A stretch of 64,000 nucleotides of DNA from Camellia lanceoleosa (lineage: Eukaryota; Streptophyta; Magnoliopsida; Ericales; Theaceae), in the NCBI GenBank assembly GCA_025200525.1, contig CM045758.1:166310261-166374260 (forward strand), in the 5' to 3' direction. Numbering within the stretch: position 1 is the stretch's first letter; each line of letters begins with the position of its first letter. Shown here piece after piece: positions 46,977 through 56,540 of the stretch. The position numbers were made by a program, and so were the translations under genes. Under the pieces are notes generated by a model that saw nothing but the letters and a program-made list of their open reading frames with translations, searched no databases and was not told the DNA's origin.

Positions 46977-47463
46977 GATGCCTAGATGAGGAAGTGATAA
47001 TTTCCCTCCTTCCACACAGGAAGAGTTACAGAAAGAGTTTGTGGAGTTATGCCAAGGTACTATACCTTTGGTACAATTTGAACCATGGTTCACTAACCTG
47101 TTAAGATTTGCCCCGGAGTTAGTAGAGACTGAGGAACTTCGTTGTTCAGAGTTTGAGAGTAGGTTGTGTGACGACATCCAAGAAAGGATTGTTGGGTCTT
47201 GGCATAGGAGTTATAGTGTGCTTGTTAAGGCGGCAACTCATGTGGACGCAGCGGTACTAGCCATGGGACAGAGTAGGGAAGAGGCCATTTCTGCAACTCC
47301 TGTAACTCGGGGTGTTGGTAGGCCTTTTAAGAGGTAGAGGGGTTTTACCCCACAACAGTTTTAGAGAGCTCAATCTAGCTCTACCTTTTTAGTGCCGAGT
47401 TTGGGTTCGAGGAAGAGTAAGCAGAGGGATTTCACTTGTTTCAAATGTGGATAGCTGGGCCAC
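46977..47463 (+). pseudogene. Element B gag, 5' part, ending inside a zinc knuckle
   Basis: Reads EELQKEFVELCQGTIPLVQF, then FEPWFTNLLRFAPELVETEE, then GVGRPFKR and a stop, then a zinc knuckle beginning CFKCG at about 47437. The middle blocks align with the C-terminal half of chromovirus gag (EF-x2-L-x-QG…RFAPELV). The normal N-terminal half (the PPTFSG…W segment) is absent, so gag was already truncated. The knuckle is interrupted after its histidine by element A at 47464. Confidence 0.8.
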
Positions 47464-48826
47464 TATCACAACCCAAACTCGCCCCTATAGGTTTAGCATC
47501 GTAACCGTCCAGTAATCCCCGGGATTACCAAAGGCCTCTGAACAGAATAATATGTAACAGGGGCTGTGGAATCAAATATACTAAACATACATAGTCCATA
47601 AAACTGTGCAAACATACATGGGACAGGAAATTTTCAAAACAACTTATATATATATATATATACAAATGTGGCGTCAAAAATACATTAGTCTTACATCACC
47701 CAAGCCACTTATACAAAACTTTCAAACGTGTTCAGACCAGACATAAGCAATTAGAAAGTACAACAGTTTCAAGGACACAAAAACTTGAGCATAACTCAAA
47801 AGGGAACCTCCACGAGAGGCATGATGGCAGGCTGACACCAAAACTTGCCAGGCAACAACTTAGGCCTAGTCATGCGCCTGTTCACCTGCATACATACAAA
47901 TAAATAGTGAGTGGAAATCAGAGTTTATATCAAAATCATATTCTTATCGAAAACAGAGTCTTGTGCATATTCACATTTCAAATCAGAATTGGATTCAGAT
48001 AAATGCTCATATTCATATTCAAATTTTGCATAAGATCATACGTGGTACACCCATTAGCTATCATATCAACTTGGTCCTGAGACCCACATGTATAGTTGGT
48101 ACCGAGGACCATAAAGGTCCATATCTTGCGCGCAACTAGCCATGGTATTGTTACCACCAGGCAAGGGCCACGTGAATATAGGCCTCAGTATTGTTACCCC
48201 TGGGCGAGGGCCACGTGCATATTGGTCACGGTATTGTTACCCCCAGGTGAGGGCCACGTGAACTAAGGATGCCACAAATACATTTCAGAAAAATGGAAAT
48301 TCATTCATAATTCATAAAATAGCATTTCAGAAAACAGATCATATCATATCAGTCAGAAAATACTAGTAATTAAACATAGCTTTACAGAGTTATTACTCAC
48401 TGGGCTTCCATTCACTGTTTATTTGTATGTTTGTAGGTGAGCAGATGCGTAACCAGGCCTAAGTTGCTATTTGGCGAGTTTTGGTGTCAGCCAACCATCA
48501 TGCCTCCCGTGGAGGTTTCCTTTTGAGTTCTGCTCAAGTTTTTGTGTCTTTGGGACTATTGTACTTTCTAAATGCTTATGTCTGGTTTGAACACGTTTGA
48601 AAGTTTTGTACAAGTGGCTTGGGTGATGTAAGACTAATGTATTTTCGACGCCACATTTGTTTCCTGTCCCATGTATGTCTGCGCAGCTCTATAGACTATG
48701 AATGTTTAGTATATTTGCTTCTGCAGCCCCTATTATATATTATTTTGTTCAGAGGCCTTTGGTAATCCCAAGGATTACTAGCTGATTACGATGCTAAACC
48801 TATAGGGGCGGGTTTGGGTCGTGACA
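47464..48826. repeat. Rearranged, palindromic left LTR of element A
   Basis: 47464 to about 48400 is the reverse complement of the last ~1.03 kb of the 3' LTR (55071-56102), shortened by one 43-bp repeat unit and a ~50-bp stretch. From about 48389 to 48826 the sequence runs in the normal orientation (matching 55640-56102, with a ~24-bp deletion). The turn-point is GTTATTACTCAC at 48389-48400, which resembles both source sites. Both outer ends of element A are thus the U5 terminus. Confidence 0.88.
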
Positions 48827-49039
48827 AAGTGGTATCAGAGCACGTGTTTTACCACACGCACGAGTCCATATGAGCTTAGGATGTCCTAATAATAAGTAGG
48901 GGCATTCCATCTGCATGAGTGAGTGTGTGGTAATCTTTATGAATGTGGAAACTGAAATTTGAATCTAGACAGATAAAATAGAAAAGAAATGAATAAGATC
49001 ATTCCTATGTTTAATATTACTTGTTGTCTTTATAGCAAC

Positions 49040-49960
49040 ATGGAGAATGCAAGAGGAAATGATACAAGCGAATCTTCTGAGGCCTGAATGAACAGAATAG
49101 AACAGATGCTTGCGGCTTTGACTGAAACAATGACACAGCAACCCAGACAATAACCTTTACCTCCTCCACCTCTGCCAGTGCTAGCCAAACCAGACAATAA
49201 TGACATCATCAATTTGACTTAGAAATTTATGAAAATGAAATCGCCAACCTTCTTGGGTGGTATTGAACCATTGAAGACAGAAACTTGGTTATTGGAAATG
49301 GAAAAGTTATTTGAAGTATTTCCTTGCTTTGCAACTCAGAAAGTCCTTTTGGCTACTTACACCCTAAATGATGAAGCCCGGAGATGGTGGTTGTTGGTTC
49401 GAAATAACAATGGGGACATGACATGGGCACAATTCAATGAGATATTCTGCAACAAGTACTTTCCCCAATGCTTCAAGGACCGAAAAGTTTCTGAATTCCA
49501 AGAACTCAAACAAGGCAGAATGTCAGTGGTCAAATATGAAGCTAAGTTTACTGAATTAGCTCATTTTGCCCCGCACATGGTAGACATTGATTATAAGAAA
49601 GCGCGAAAGTTCAAGGGAGGACTGGACCTGGAAGTATTTGATCGAGTAGGTGTCTTGAAATTGCCTACTTATATAGAAGTGCTCGACAGGGCATTGATGG
49701 CAGAAACCATAATAGCAGCTAAGAAACAAACTACAACTCCAACAACTAAATGGAAGGGAAAGAGGGCCACATTTAATTTCGAGAAGGGCCAATTATTTTC
49801 GAAGAAGCAAAATACAGGATCTTCCAGTAGCTCTAGTTAGAGTAGCGGATCTACTCCAAATTGCCCCGACTGCGGGAGGAAGCACAAAGGTGCATGTTAC
49901 CGTGCATCAGGTGCGTGTTTTCGATGTGGCAATCCAATGAGGTTAGCTGTCCTGTGGCAA
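49040..49960 (+). pseudogene. Element A gag, decayed
   Basis: Starts at ATG 49040 (MENARGNDTSESSEA, then stop). The main block 49229-49840 contains SPTFLGGIEPLKTETWLLEM, DEARRWWLLVRNN, FNEIFCNKYFPQCFKDRK, FQELKQGRMSVVKYEAKF and ELAHFAPHMV, the Retrotran_gag domain. After a stop at 49838 comes CPDCGRKHKGACYR and a knuckle CFRCGNPM, then a frame loss. The stops are mostly TAG/TGA/TAA where Gln, Arg or Trp is expected. Confidence 0.88.
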
Positions 49961-50113
49961 GTTCAGCCAGGTCTGTTTCTGCAGCAAGATCAACTACAAG
50001 AACCAATACTAGAGGTGACACTAACAATAAAACGTTAGGCAAGGGAGAGTGTTTGCACTATTACCCAGAGATGAACAGAACACCGAGTCTGTGGTGTCAG
50101 GTATAATTTTCAT

Positions 50114-50746
50114 TTGTACCCGAATGCATATGTCTTGATAGATTATGGTTCTACACACTCGTTTGTATCGCATGCCTTTTCTCAAAAACTAACTAGATCT
50201 TTAGAATCCATGAATTATTTATTGTCTATATCTACGCCATCTGGGGGTTCTATGTTATGTGCATATGTACATCCGACATGTGATGTTTTAATTGGCGATA
50301 TGACGTTATACGTTGATTTGCTGCCTTTGAGTATTGACCACTTTGATTGCATCTTGGGTATGGATTGGTTAACAAAGTATTGTGCTACTATTGATTGTGT
50401 AAACAAAACCATCATGTTCAAACCACTTGGTATGCCTGAGTTTACTTTCACTGGAAATGGGGTAGTTCCTTCGCCATACTTGATTTCGTTTGTAAAAGCC
50501 AAGAAATTGTTAAGGAAAGGTTGTCGGGGCTACTTGTGTTGTGCATTGACTAAATCTTTAGATAGTACCAGTGTAGAAACTATTCATGTGGTTTGTGACT
50601 TTCCTAATGTGTTTCTCAATGATCTACCCAGGGATTTAATTGATAGAGAAATTACCATTGATGTAATACCTGGAACACAACCTATCTCCAAGACTCCTTG
50701 TAGGATGTCGACTTTCGAATTGAAAGAGTTAAAAATCCAACTCTAA
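50114..50746 (+). pseudogene. Element A aspartic protease region
   Basis: Retropepsin-like: VLIDYGSTHSFVSHAFSQKL carries the active-site region, with Tyr where the family has Ser, Thr, Ala or Pro after Asp. The flap and second half follow: DVLIGDMTLYVDLLPLSIDH, FDCILGMDWLTKY. It continues into the linker before RT (FPNVFLNDLPRDL, TPCRMSTFELKELK). A TAA at 50744 replaces a Gln codon, after which the same frame continues into RT. Confidence 0.85.
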
Positions 50747-51345
50747 GAGCTCTTAGATAAGAAATTCATCCGTCCGAGTACCTCACCTTGGGAAGCCCCA
50801 GTTTTATTTGTTAAAAAGAAGGATAGATCTTTGAGGCTATGTATTGACTACCGTGAGTTAAACAAAGTAACAGTCAAGAACAAGTACCTACTACCCCGAA
50901 TTGATGACTTGTTTGATCAACTTTAGAGAGCCCAAGTGTTTTCTAAGATTGACCTTAGATCCGGGTATCACCAGTTAAAGGTCAAGGCAGAAGACATAGA
51001 GAATACTGCATTTAGAACTAGATATGGGCATTATGAATTCCTAGTCATGCCATTTGGGGTAACCAATGCACCTGCAGCCTTTATAGACCTTATGAATAGG
51101 GTGTTCAAACAATTTCTGGATGAATTTGTTGTTGTCTTTATTGATGATTATATTGATTTACTCCAAAAACAAGGAAAAACATGAGAATCATTTGAGAACT
51201 GCCTTACAGATTCTGAGGAAAAAGAAGTTATACGTAAAACTTTCCAAATGTTAATTTTTGCTTGACACTGTAGCATTTCTAGGGCATGTAATCAACAAAG
51301 ATGGTATTTCGGTTGACCCTCAGAAAATTGAAGCCATTGTGAACT
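50747..51345 (+). pseudogene. Element A reverse transcriptase region
   Basis: [39 protein letters not shown], then a TAG stop at 50925 in place of Gln, then [39 protein letters not shown], and the catalytic FIDD box at about 51141-51152. A one-base shift follows near 51155, after which the thumb region reads NHLRTALQILRKKKLYVKLS and FLGHVINKDGISVDPQKIEA. Four or more lesions make it inactive. Confidence 0.88.
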
Positions 51346-52055
51346 AGCCAAGACCAACTAATGTGTTTGAAGTGAGAAGTTTTCTGGGACTTGCAGGTTG
51401 CTATAAAAGGTTTGTGAAAGATTTCTCAAAACTTGCTTTGCCATTGACGCAATTGACATAGAAAAATGTACCATTTGATTGGGATGATTAGCGTGAAACA
51501 GCTTTTCAAGAGTTGAAAGCCAGATTAGTGACTGCACTAATCTTAACTCTATCTAATGGTACTGATGGGTTCCAAATTTACAGTAACGCTTTGTATAAAG
51601 GGTTGGGTTGTGTACTAATGCAGAATAGGAAGGTAATTGCTTATGCCTCTTGGGAACTTCGTCTATATGAAAAGAATTACCCAACTCATAACCTTGAATT
51701 GGCAGCTGACGTCTTTGCTTTGAAGATTTGGCGACATTATCTGTATGGTGTGACTTGTGAAGTATATACAGACTATAAAAGTCTCAAATATTTCTTCACC
51801 CAAAAAGAATTGAACATGAGATAAAAGAGATCGTTAGAGTTAATCAAAGATTATGACCTACAAATTTTGTATCATCCAGGGAAGGCAAATACCATTGCAG
51901 ATGCATTAAGCCGGAAATCCATTGCTAATTTTTCATGTTTGCTCACTGGCCAAAGAGAGTTACTATGTGACTTGGAGAATAATGAGATTGAAGTTGTGTT
52001 ATGTGAACAGGACGGAATCTTAGCTGGCATTTTCTGCTCAGCCTGCAATCATTAA
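51346..52055 (+). pseudogene. Element A RNase H and connection region
   Basis: RSFLGLAGCYKRFVKDFS, two stops (51461, 51489) in place of Gln, then RNase [21 protein letters not shown] (Asp replaced by Asn in the first block), [40 protein letters not shown], a stop at 51822, then ILYHPGKANTIADALSRK. The frame differs by one from the RT frame. Confidence 0.85.
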
Positions 52056-52138
52056 AGAGATTAAAGGGAAACAGCGCGAAGATGAGTTTCTGAGGAGAAT
52101 TATTGATGAGATTGAATTAAAACCAAAAATCGGGATTT

Positions 52139-53040
52139 GTGCTTGACAATGATGTGTTGAAATTTCAGAGTCGCCTGTGTGTGTCGGATTATGATTATTT
52201 GAAGAAACGCATTCTGGCAGAGGCCTACAATTCTAAATTTGCTATGCATCCAGGAAATACGAAAATGTATCATAATTTGAAGCAGAATTTTTGGTGGCCT
52301 GGAATGAAAAAGTGCATTGCAGATTTTGTGGCTAGATGTTTACATTGCCAACAAGTTAAAGCCGAACATCAACGACCAGCTGGTTTGTTACAGCCGCTTC
52401 TAATAGCGGAATGGAAATGAGAGCACATTATCATGGACTTCGTTATGGGATTGCCTCGCTCTTCCCAAGGTATGGATTCTATCTGGATTATAGTTGATCG
52501 TTTGACTGTCAAAACTATTTATAATGCGGATAAGTTAGCTAACATGTATGTGAATGAAATTGTGAGATTACATGGTGTACCAGTATCTATTGTATCTGAC
52601 AGAGATTCGAAGTTCACATTAAGATTCTGGCAAAGTTTGCAACAGGCTTTAGGGACGGAACTGAGTTTGAGTAGTACTTATCACCCATAGACAGATGGTC
52701 AGACTGAACGGACAAATCAAACCTTGGAAGATATACTCAGAATGTGTGTGTTAGACTTCCAAGGAAATTGGGAGACTTATTTGCCATTGCTTGAGTTTGT
52801 GTATAACAGCAGCTACCATTCAAGCATTGGAATGGCTCCTTATGAAGCTTTGTATGGAAGGAAATGCCGATCTCCGATATGTTGGGCCGAGGTAAGCGAT
52901 AGACCTTTGTTGGGACCAGAACTTGTACAAGAAATGACTGAAAATGTGAAATTAATTCAACAGAGATTGAAAACTGCTCAAAGCCGACAAAAGAATTATG
53001 CTGATGTTCGAAGACGAGGACCACGTGTTCATAAAAGTGA
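52139..53040 (+). pseudogene. Element A integrase region
   Basis: The zinc-binding part has HPGNTKMYHNLKQNFWWPG and CIADFVARCLHCQQVK (H…H…C…C). The core has [20 protein letters not shown] (first Asp), [17 protein letters not shown] (second Asp) and, after a TAG stop at 52688, [16 protein letters not shown] (catalytic Glu). About six residues expected between IVDRLT and VKTIYNADK are missing. The C-terminal region [20 protein letters not shown] and [13 protein letters not shown] follows. A frame shift occurs near 53035. Confidence 0.88.
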
Positions 53041-53522
53041 TACCAATGAAAGGACAAACTCGGTTTGGTGTTAAGGGCAAGTTGACACCAAGATATGTTA
53101 GGCCATATGAAATTCTCGAGAAGATCAATTCAGTAACATACCGAGTAGCCTTACCTCCGGTAATGGAAAATATGCATAATGTCTTTCATGTCTCTATGCT
53201 TCGGGATTATTTGAGGGATCCGCTACATGTGATTGAGCCGACTCATGTACTTCTAAAAGATGATTATACTTATGAAGAAAGACCTATTCAGATTGTGAAT
53301 CGCCGGATCAGAAGATTGAGAAATAAAGAAATACCGCTGGTGAAAGTTGATTGGCAGAACCACGAGGGAACTTATGCTACATGGGAAACAGAAGAAGATA
53401 TGATGAAGAGATACCCAGAACTGTTTCCGTTAGACCCAAGGTTCTTCCAAAATGAAGGTAATTCGAGTTTAGAGGACCAAACTCTTTTAAAGGGGGAAAA
53501 CTGTAATAACCCTGACCCATGA
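53041..53522 (+). pseudogene. Element A integrase tail with chromodomain
   Basis: The open tail reads [20 protein letters not shown], then YRVALPPVMENMHNVFHVSM, then the chromodomain: IVNRRIRRLRNKEIPLVKVD and WQNHEGTYATWETEEDMMKR followed by YPELF. A C-terminal chromodomain of this type defines chromoviruses and is thought to guide insertion to heterochromatin. The frame runs on past the purine tract into the LTR. Confidence 0.88.
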
Positions 53523-54504
53523 TTAACGTTAATCTATGATTTTATGTGCCTAATAAGTTATTAAGATCAGATTTTGGATTAATTACATATGTATTGCATC
53601 ATATTGTGTTTATATCTGTTTGACGTAGAAAGATCTGTTCATGTTCTAGTTTCGGTTTGCAAATCGAAGGCCTTATCAGTATTTGATTCTGAAATTGATT
53701 TGATTTATGTGTTATTTGGAATTTTTAAAACCTTATGGTAGGTTTAATTAAAATTCGATTTGGAACGATTAAATTAGATTAAGTTAATGTCCACTTAATT
53801 AACTGCACTTTTATCCAAGCCTATTTAAGGCACTAATTGAGCTCCCACTAATCTATTTTCCTTCATCTCAATACATTTTGAGCCTATTCAAGTAAGAAAA
53901 CGTGAGAGAGGGAGAGTTGGGAGAAATTGAGCTCAAACAAAGGATTTGCTAGGAAATGTTGTGAGATTGAAGAGAATTTGGAAGTTTCAACTTCAACCTT
54001 TGTGAATTCAAGTCTCTAGGTATGGAATCAAACTCTTAGTTATGTAATTGAGTTAGATTTTACAAGACTTCAAGTGAATTCGATGAATTCATGTAGGAAT
54101 TGAGTTAGAATTGAAGAGAATTGAACTATACCATGCATGCATGTCCATTTCTTTACAAAATGAGCATGATTTCAAAGAATTCTTTCATGCATGTGTTCAT
54201 CTCACCTATGTTTTGAGAATTCATCATGTTTTCTATCAATTTGCCTAATTTGATCATGTTTTGAGAGGTTTGAGTTCAAGGGAATTCATGCATGTTATGT
54301 TCATGAAACATTCATAAAGTCTAAGTTGAATTTGTGAACAATTGGTATGCTTTTGGGCCTTGATTTCATGAAATGATCTTTAAATAATGATGTTTTGTGA
54401 GTTTCCAAACGTTTTCTAGAATTTTGGCCCAAGAGGATGAGTTTTGAAGTGTTTAGTTTAAGTTTGAAGCTTGGAGATCAAATCTGGAAATTCCAGAATT
54501 TGCA

Positions 54505-54810
54505 TCTACGCTCGAGCGTAGGAGTTCATGCTCGAGCGAGCACTTTGAGTGTGTGCACTTCCGCTCGAGCGACCTGAAGCCCGCCCGAGCATGAAATGCA
54601 TGTAACTAGAAGTTCACATGTTTTGCAGCACGCTTAAGCGACAGAAGTCACGCTCGAGCGAGGGTCTGAGTCTCACGCTCAAGCGAAGACCGAGCGTCTG
54701 TCGAGTGTGAAAAGCAAGTAACTAGTACTTTTTCAAAATTTACAGTACGCTTGAGTGAAGGAAGTCACGCTCAAGCGAAACCTTCACATTTTGCATGTCC
54801 GCTCGAGCGT
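54505..54810. repeat. CTCGAG-palindrome array in the 3' LTR of element A
   Basis: About nine copies of ACGCTCGAGCG(A/T)… and variants (CGCTTAAGCG, CGCTCAAGCG, CGCTTGAGTG), spaced 20-45 bp. The flanking sequence is unlike that in element B; only the palindrome is shared. Confidence 0.85.
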
Positions 54811-55207
54811 GGACCCTGTTTTCAACAAGTTTTGAAAAATGTTTTTGAGTGCATTGTTGCATCCTCATTCCATCCTAGTCATTCCTAGGCCATGATTAAG
54901 ACACTATAATGAGAATAGAGGTTAGAAACACACTTAGGACAAGAAATGTGTTATGTGCAATTCGAGCGTGTGTTTCAATGTATGTCTCTGTCATGTTATG
55001 TAGGTCATGCGTCGTGAGTTAAGTGAGTTACCTACTCTACTTGTTTACTTGGAGCCATCTGTTAACTGTAAGTAATAACTCTATAAAGCTATGTTTAATT
55101 ACAAGTATTTTCTGACTAATATGATATGATCTGTTTTCTGAAATGCTATTTTATGAATTATAAATGAATGTCCATTTTTCTGAAATGTATTTGTGGCATC
55201 CTTAGTT

Positions 55208-55379
55208 CACGTGGCCCTCGCCCGGGGGTAACAATACCATGGCCAATATGCACGTGGCCCTCGCCCAAGGGTAACAATACTGTAGCTTATATTCACGTGG
55301 CCCTTGTCCAGGGATAACAATACCGAGGCCTATATTCACGTGGCCCTTGCCTGGGAGTAACAATACCATGGCTACTTGC
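55208..55379. repeat. 43-bp tandem repeat, four copies, each with a G-box CACGTG
   Basis: Units start CACGTGGCCCT at 55208, 55251, 55294 and 55337, an exact 43-bp period with modest divergence. The inverted left LTR holds three copies with the same period (CACGTG at 48169, 48212, 48255). Confidence 0.95.
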
Positions 55380-56107
55380 GCGCAAGATATGGACCTTTAT
55401 GGTCGTCGGTACCGATTATACATGTGGGTCTCAGGACCAAGTTGATATGATAGCTAATGGGTGTACCACGTATGATCTTATGCAAAATCTGAATATGAAT
55501 ATGAGCGTGTATCTGAATCCAATTCTGATTGGAAATCTGAATATGCACAAAACTCTGTTTTCGATAAGAACATGTTTTTGATATAAACTCTGATTTCTAA
55601 CTTTGTGATGGACATCATCCATCAAAATCCCTTTACCTTGTTATTATTCACTAGGCTTCCGTTCACTATTTATTTCTATGTATGGAGGTGAGCAGGTGCA
55701 TGACCAGGCCTAAGTTGCAGCCTAGCGAGTTTTGGTGTCAACCAGCCATCATGCCTCCCATGGAGGTTCCCTTTTGAGTTCTGCTCAAGTTTTTGCGTCC
55801 TTAGGACTGTTGTACTTTCTAAATGCTTATGTCTGGTCTGAACACATTTAAAAGTTTTGTATAAGTGGCTTGGGTGATGTAAGACTAATGTATTTTTGAC
55901 GCCACATTCGTATATATATAAGTTGTTTTGAAAATTTCCTGTCTCATGTATGTCTACACAGCTCTATGGACTATGTATGTTTAATATATTTGCTTCCGCA
56001 GCCCCTGTTTATATATTATTCTGTTCAGAGGTCTTTGGTAATCCCAGGAATTACTGGCCGGTTACGATGCTAAACCTATATGGGCGGGTTTGGGTCGTGA
56101 CAGCCAC

Positions 56108-56540
56108 AAGTCTTCGGCTTGCCCACAGAGGAAGAGGGTAGGGTTGGTAGTTCAACCAGTAGTTGCACCACCGGGATCATCTAGCCAGCCAGGATTTGAA
56201 GCGATCGAGTGCTCGTTGGGAAAACAGCCATTGGGATCCCCACCAATTCAGACTTTGAACTAGTCATGTATTCGGGAACCACTTACTTGCTGGGTGTGTA
56301 ATCACTTAGGTCATATCAAACGTTTTTGTACCCAGCCAGGGACTTCTTTGGGAGTTTTGCAACCTAGTCAAGTTCAACCTTATTCGTCTGGGCAGGGACA
56401 ATACCATTATGAGAAACAAGCAGGCCAGATTTCGAAGGCGTCGGGAGAGTCAAGTTCTCAGGCCCCAAGTGGGGAATTATGCAGTTGTTCCAGGTGTGGC
56501 CAGTTGGGACATATCAGTAGTTCTTGTCTGTGGCTTGTAA
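56108..56540 (+). pseudogene. Element B gag, 3' part, zinc knuckles
   Basis: The first residues after the duplication finish the knuckle begun at 47437 (KSSAC). The sequence continues with a Pro/Ser/Gln-rich linker and two further CCHC knuckles: CWVCNHLGHIKRFC at about 56288 and CSRCGQLGHISSSC at about 56490. Three knuckles in one gag tail is more than the usual one. A TAG interrupts the linker at about 56260. Confidence 0.82.

Larger units (their letters stand above)
47464..56102 (+). mobile_element. Element A: Tekay-like Ty3/gypsy chromovirus, TSD GCCAC
   Basis: Primer site TGGTATCAGAGCA at 48830-48842; decayed gag-protease-RT-RNase H-integrase-chromodomain at 49040-53522; purine tract AAAGGGGGAAAAC at 53489-53501; 3' LTR 53502-56102. 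The duplication GCCAC (47459-47463 and 56103-56107) flanks the unit, and the interrupted zinc knuckle of element B resumes exactly. The left LTR is not a normal copy (see the next entry). The pol order with integrase after RNase H and a C-terminal chromodomain marks a chromovirus. Confidence 0.92.
53502..56102 (+). repeat. Element A 3' LTR, 2601 bp
   Basis: Starts TGTAATAACCCTGACCC after the purine tract and ends GGTTTGGGTCGTGACA before the GCCAC duplication. U3 carries a CTCGAG-palindrome array at 54505-54810. Further on is a 43-bp tandem repeat (55208-55379), then the segment shared with the left LTR. Only the last ~1.03 kb has a counterpart at the left end. Confidence 0.9.

Noticed and set aside
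49040..53522. Endogenous plant pararetrovirus (caulimovirus-like)
   Set aside because: LTRs, a tRNA-Met primer site next to the LTR, an integrase with H2C2 and DDE motifs and a chromodomain show a Ty3/gypsy retrotransposon; no movement protein was seen.
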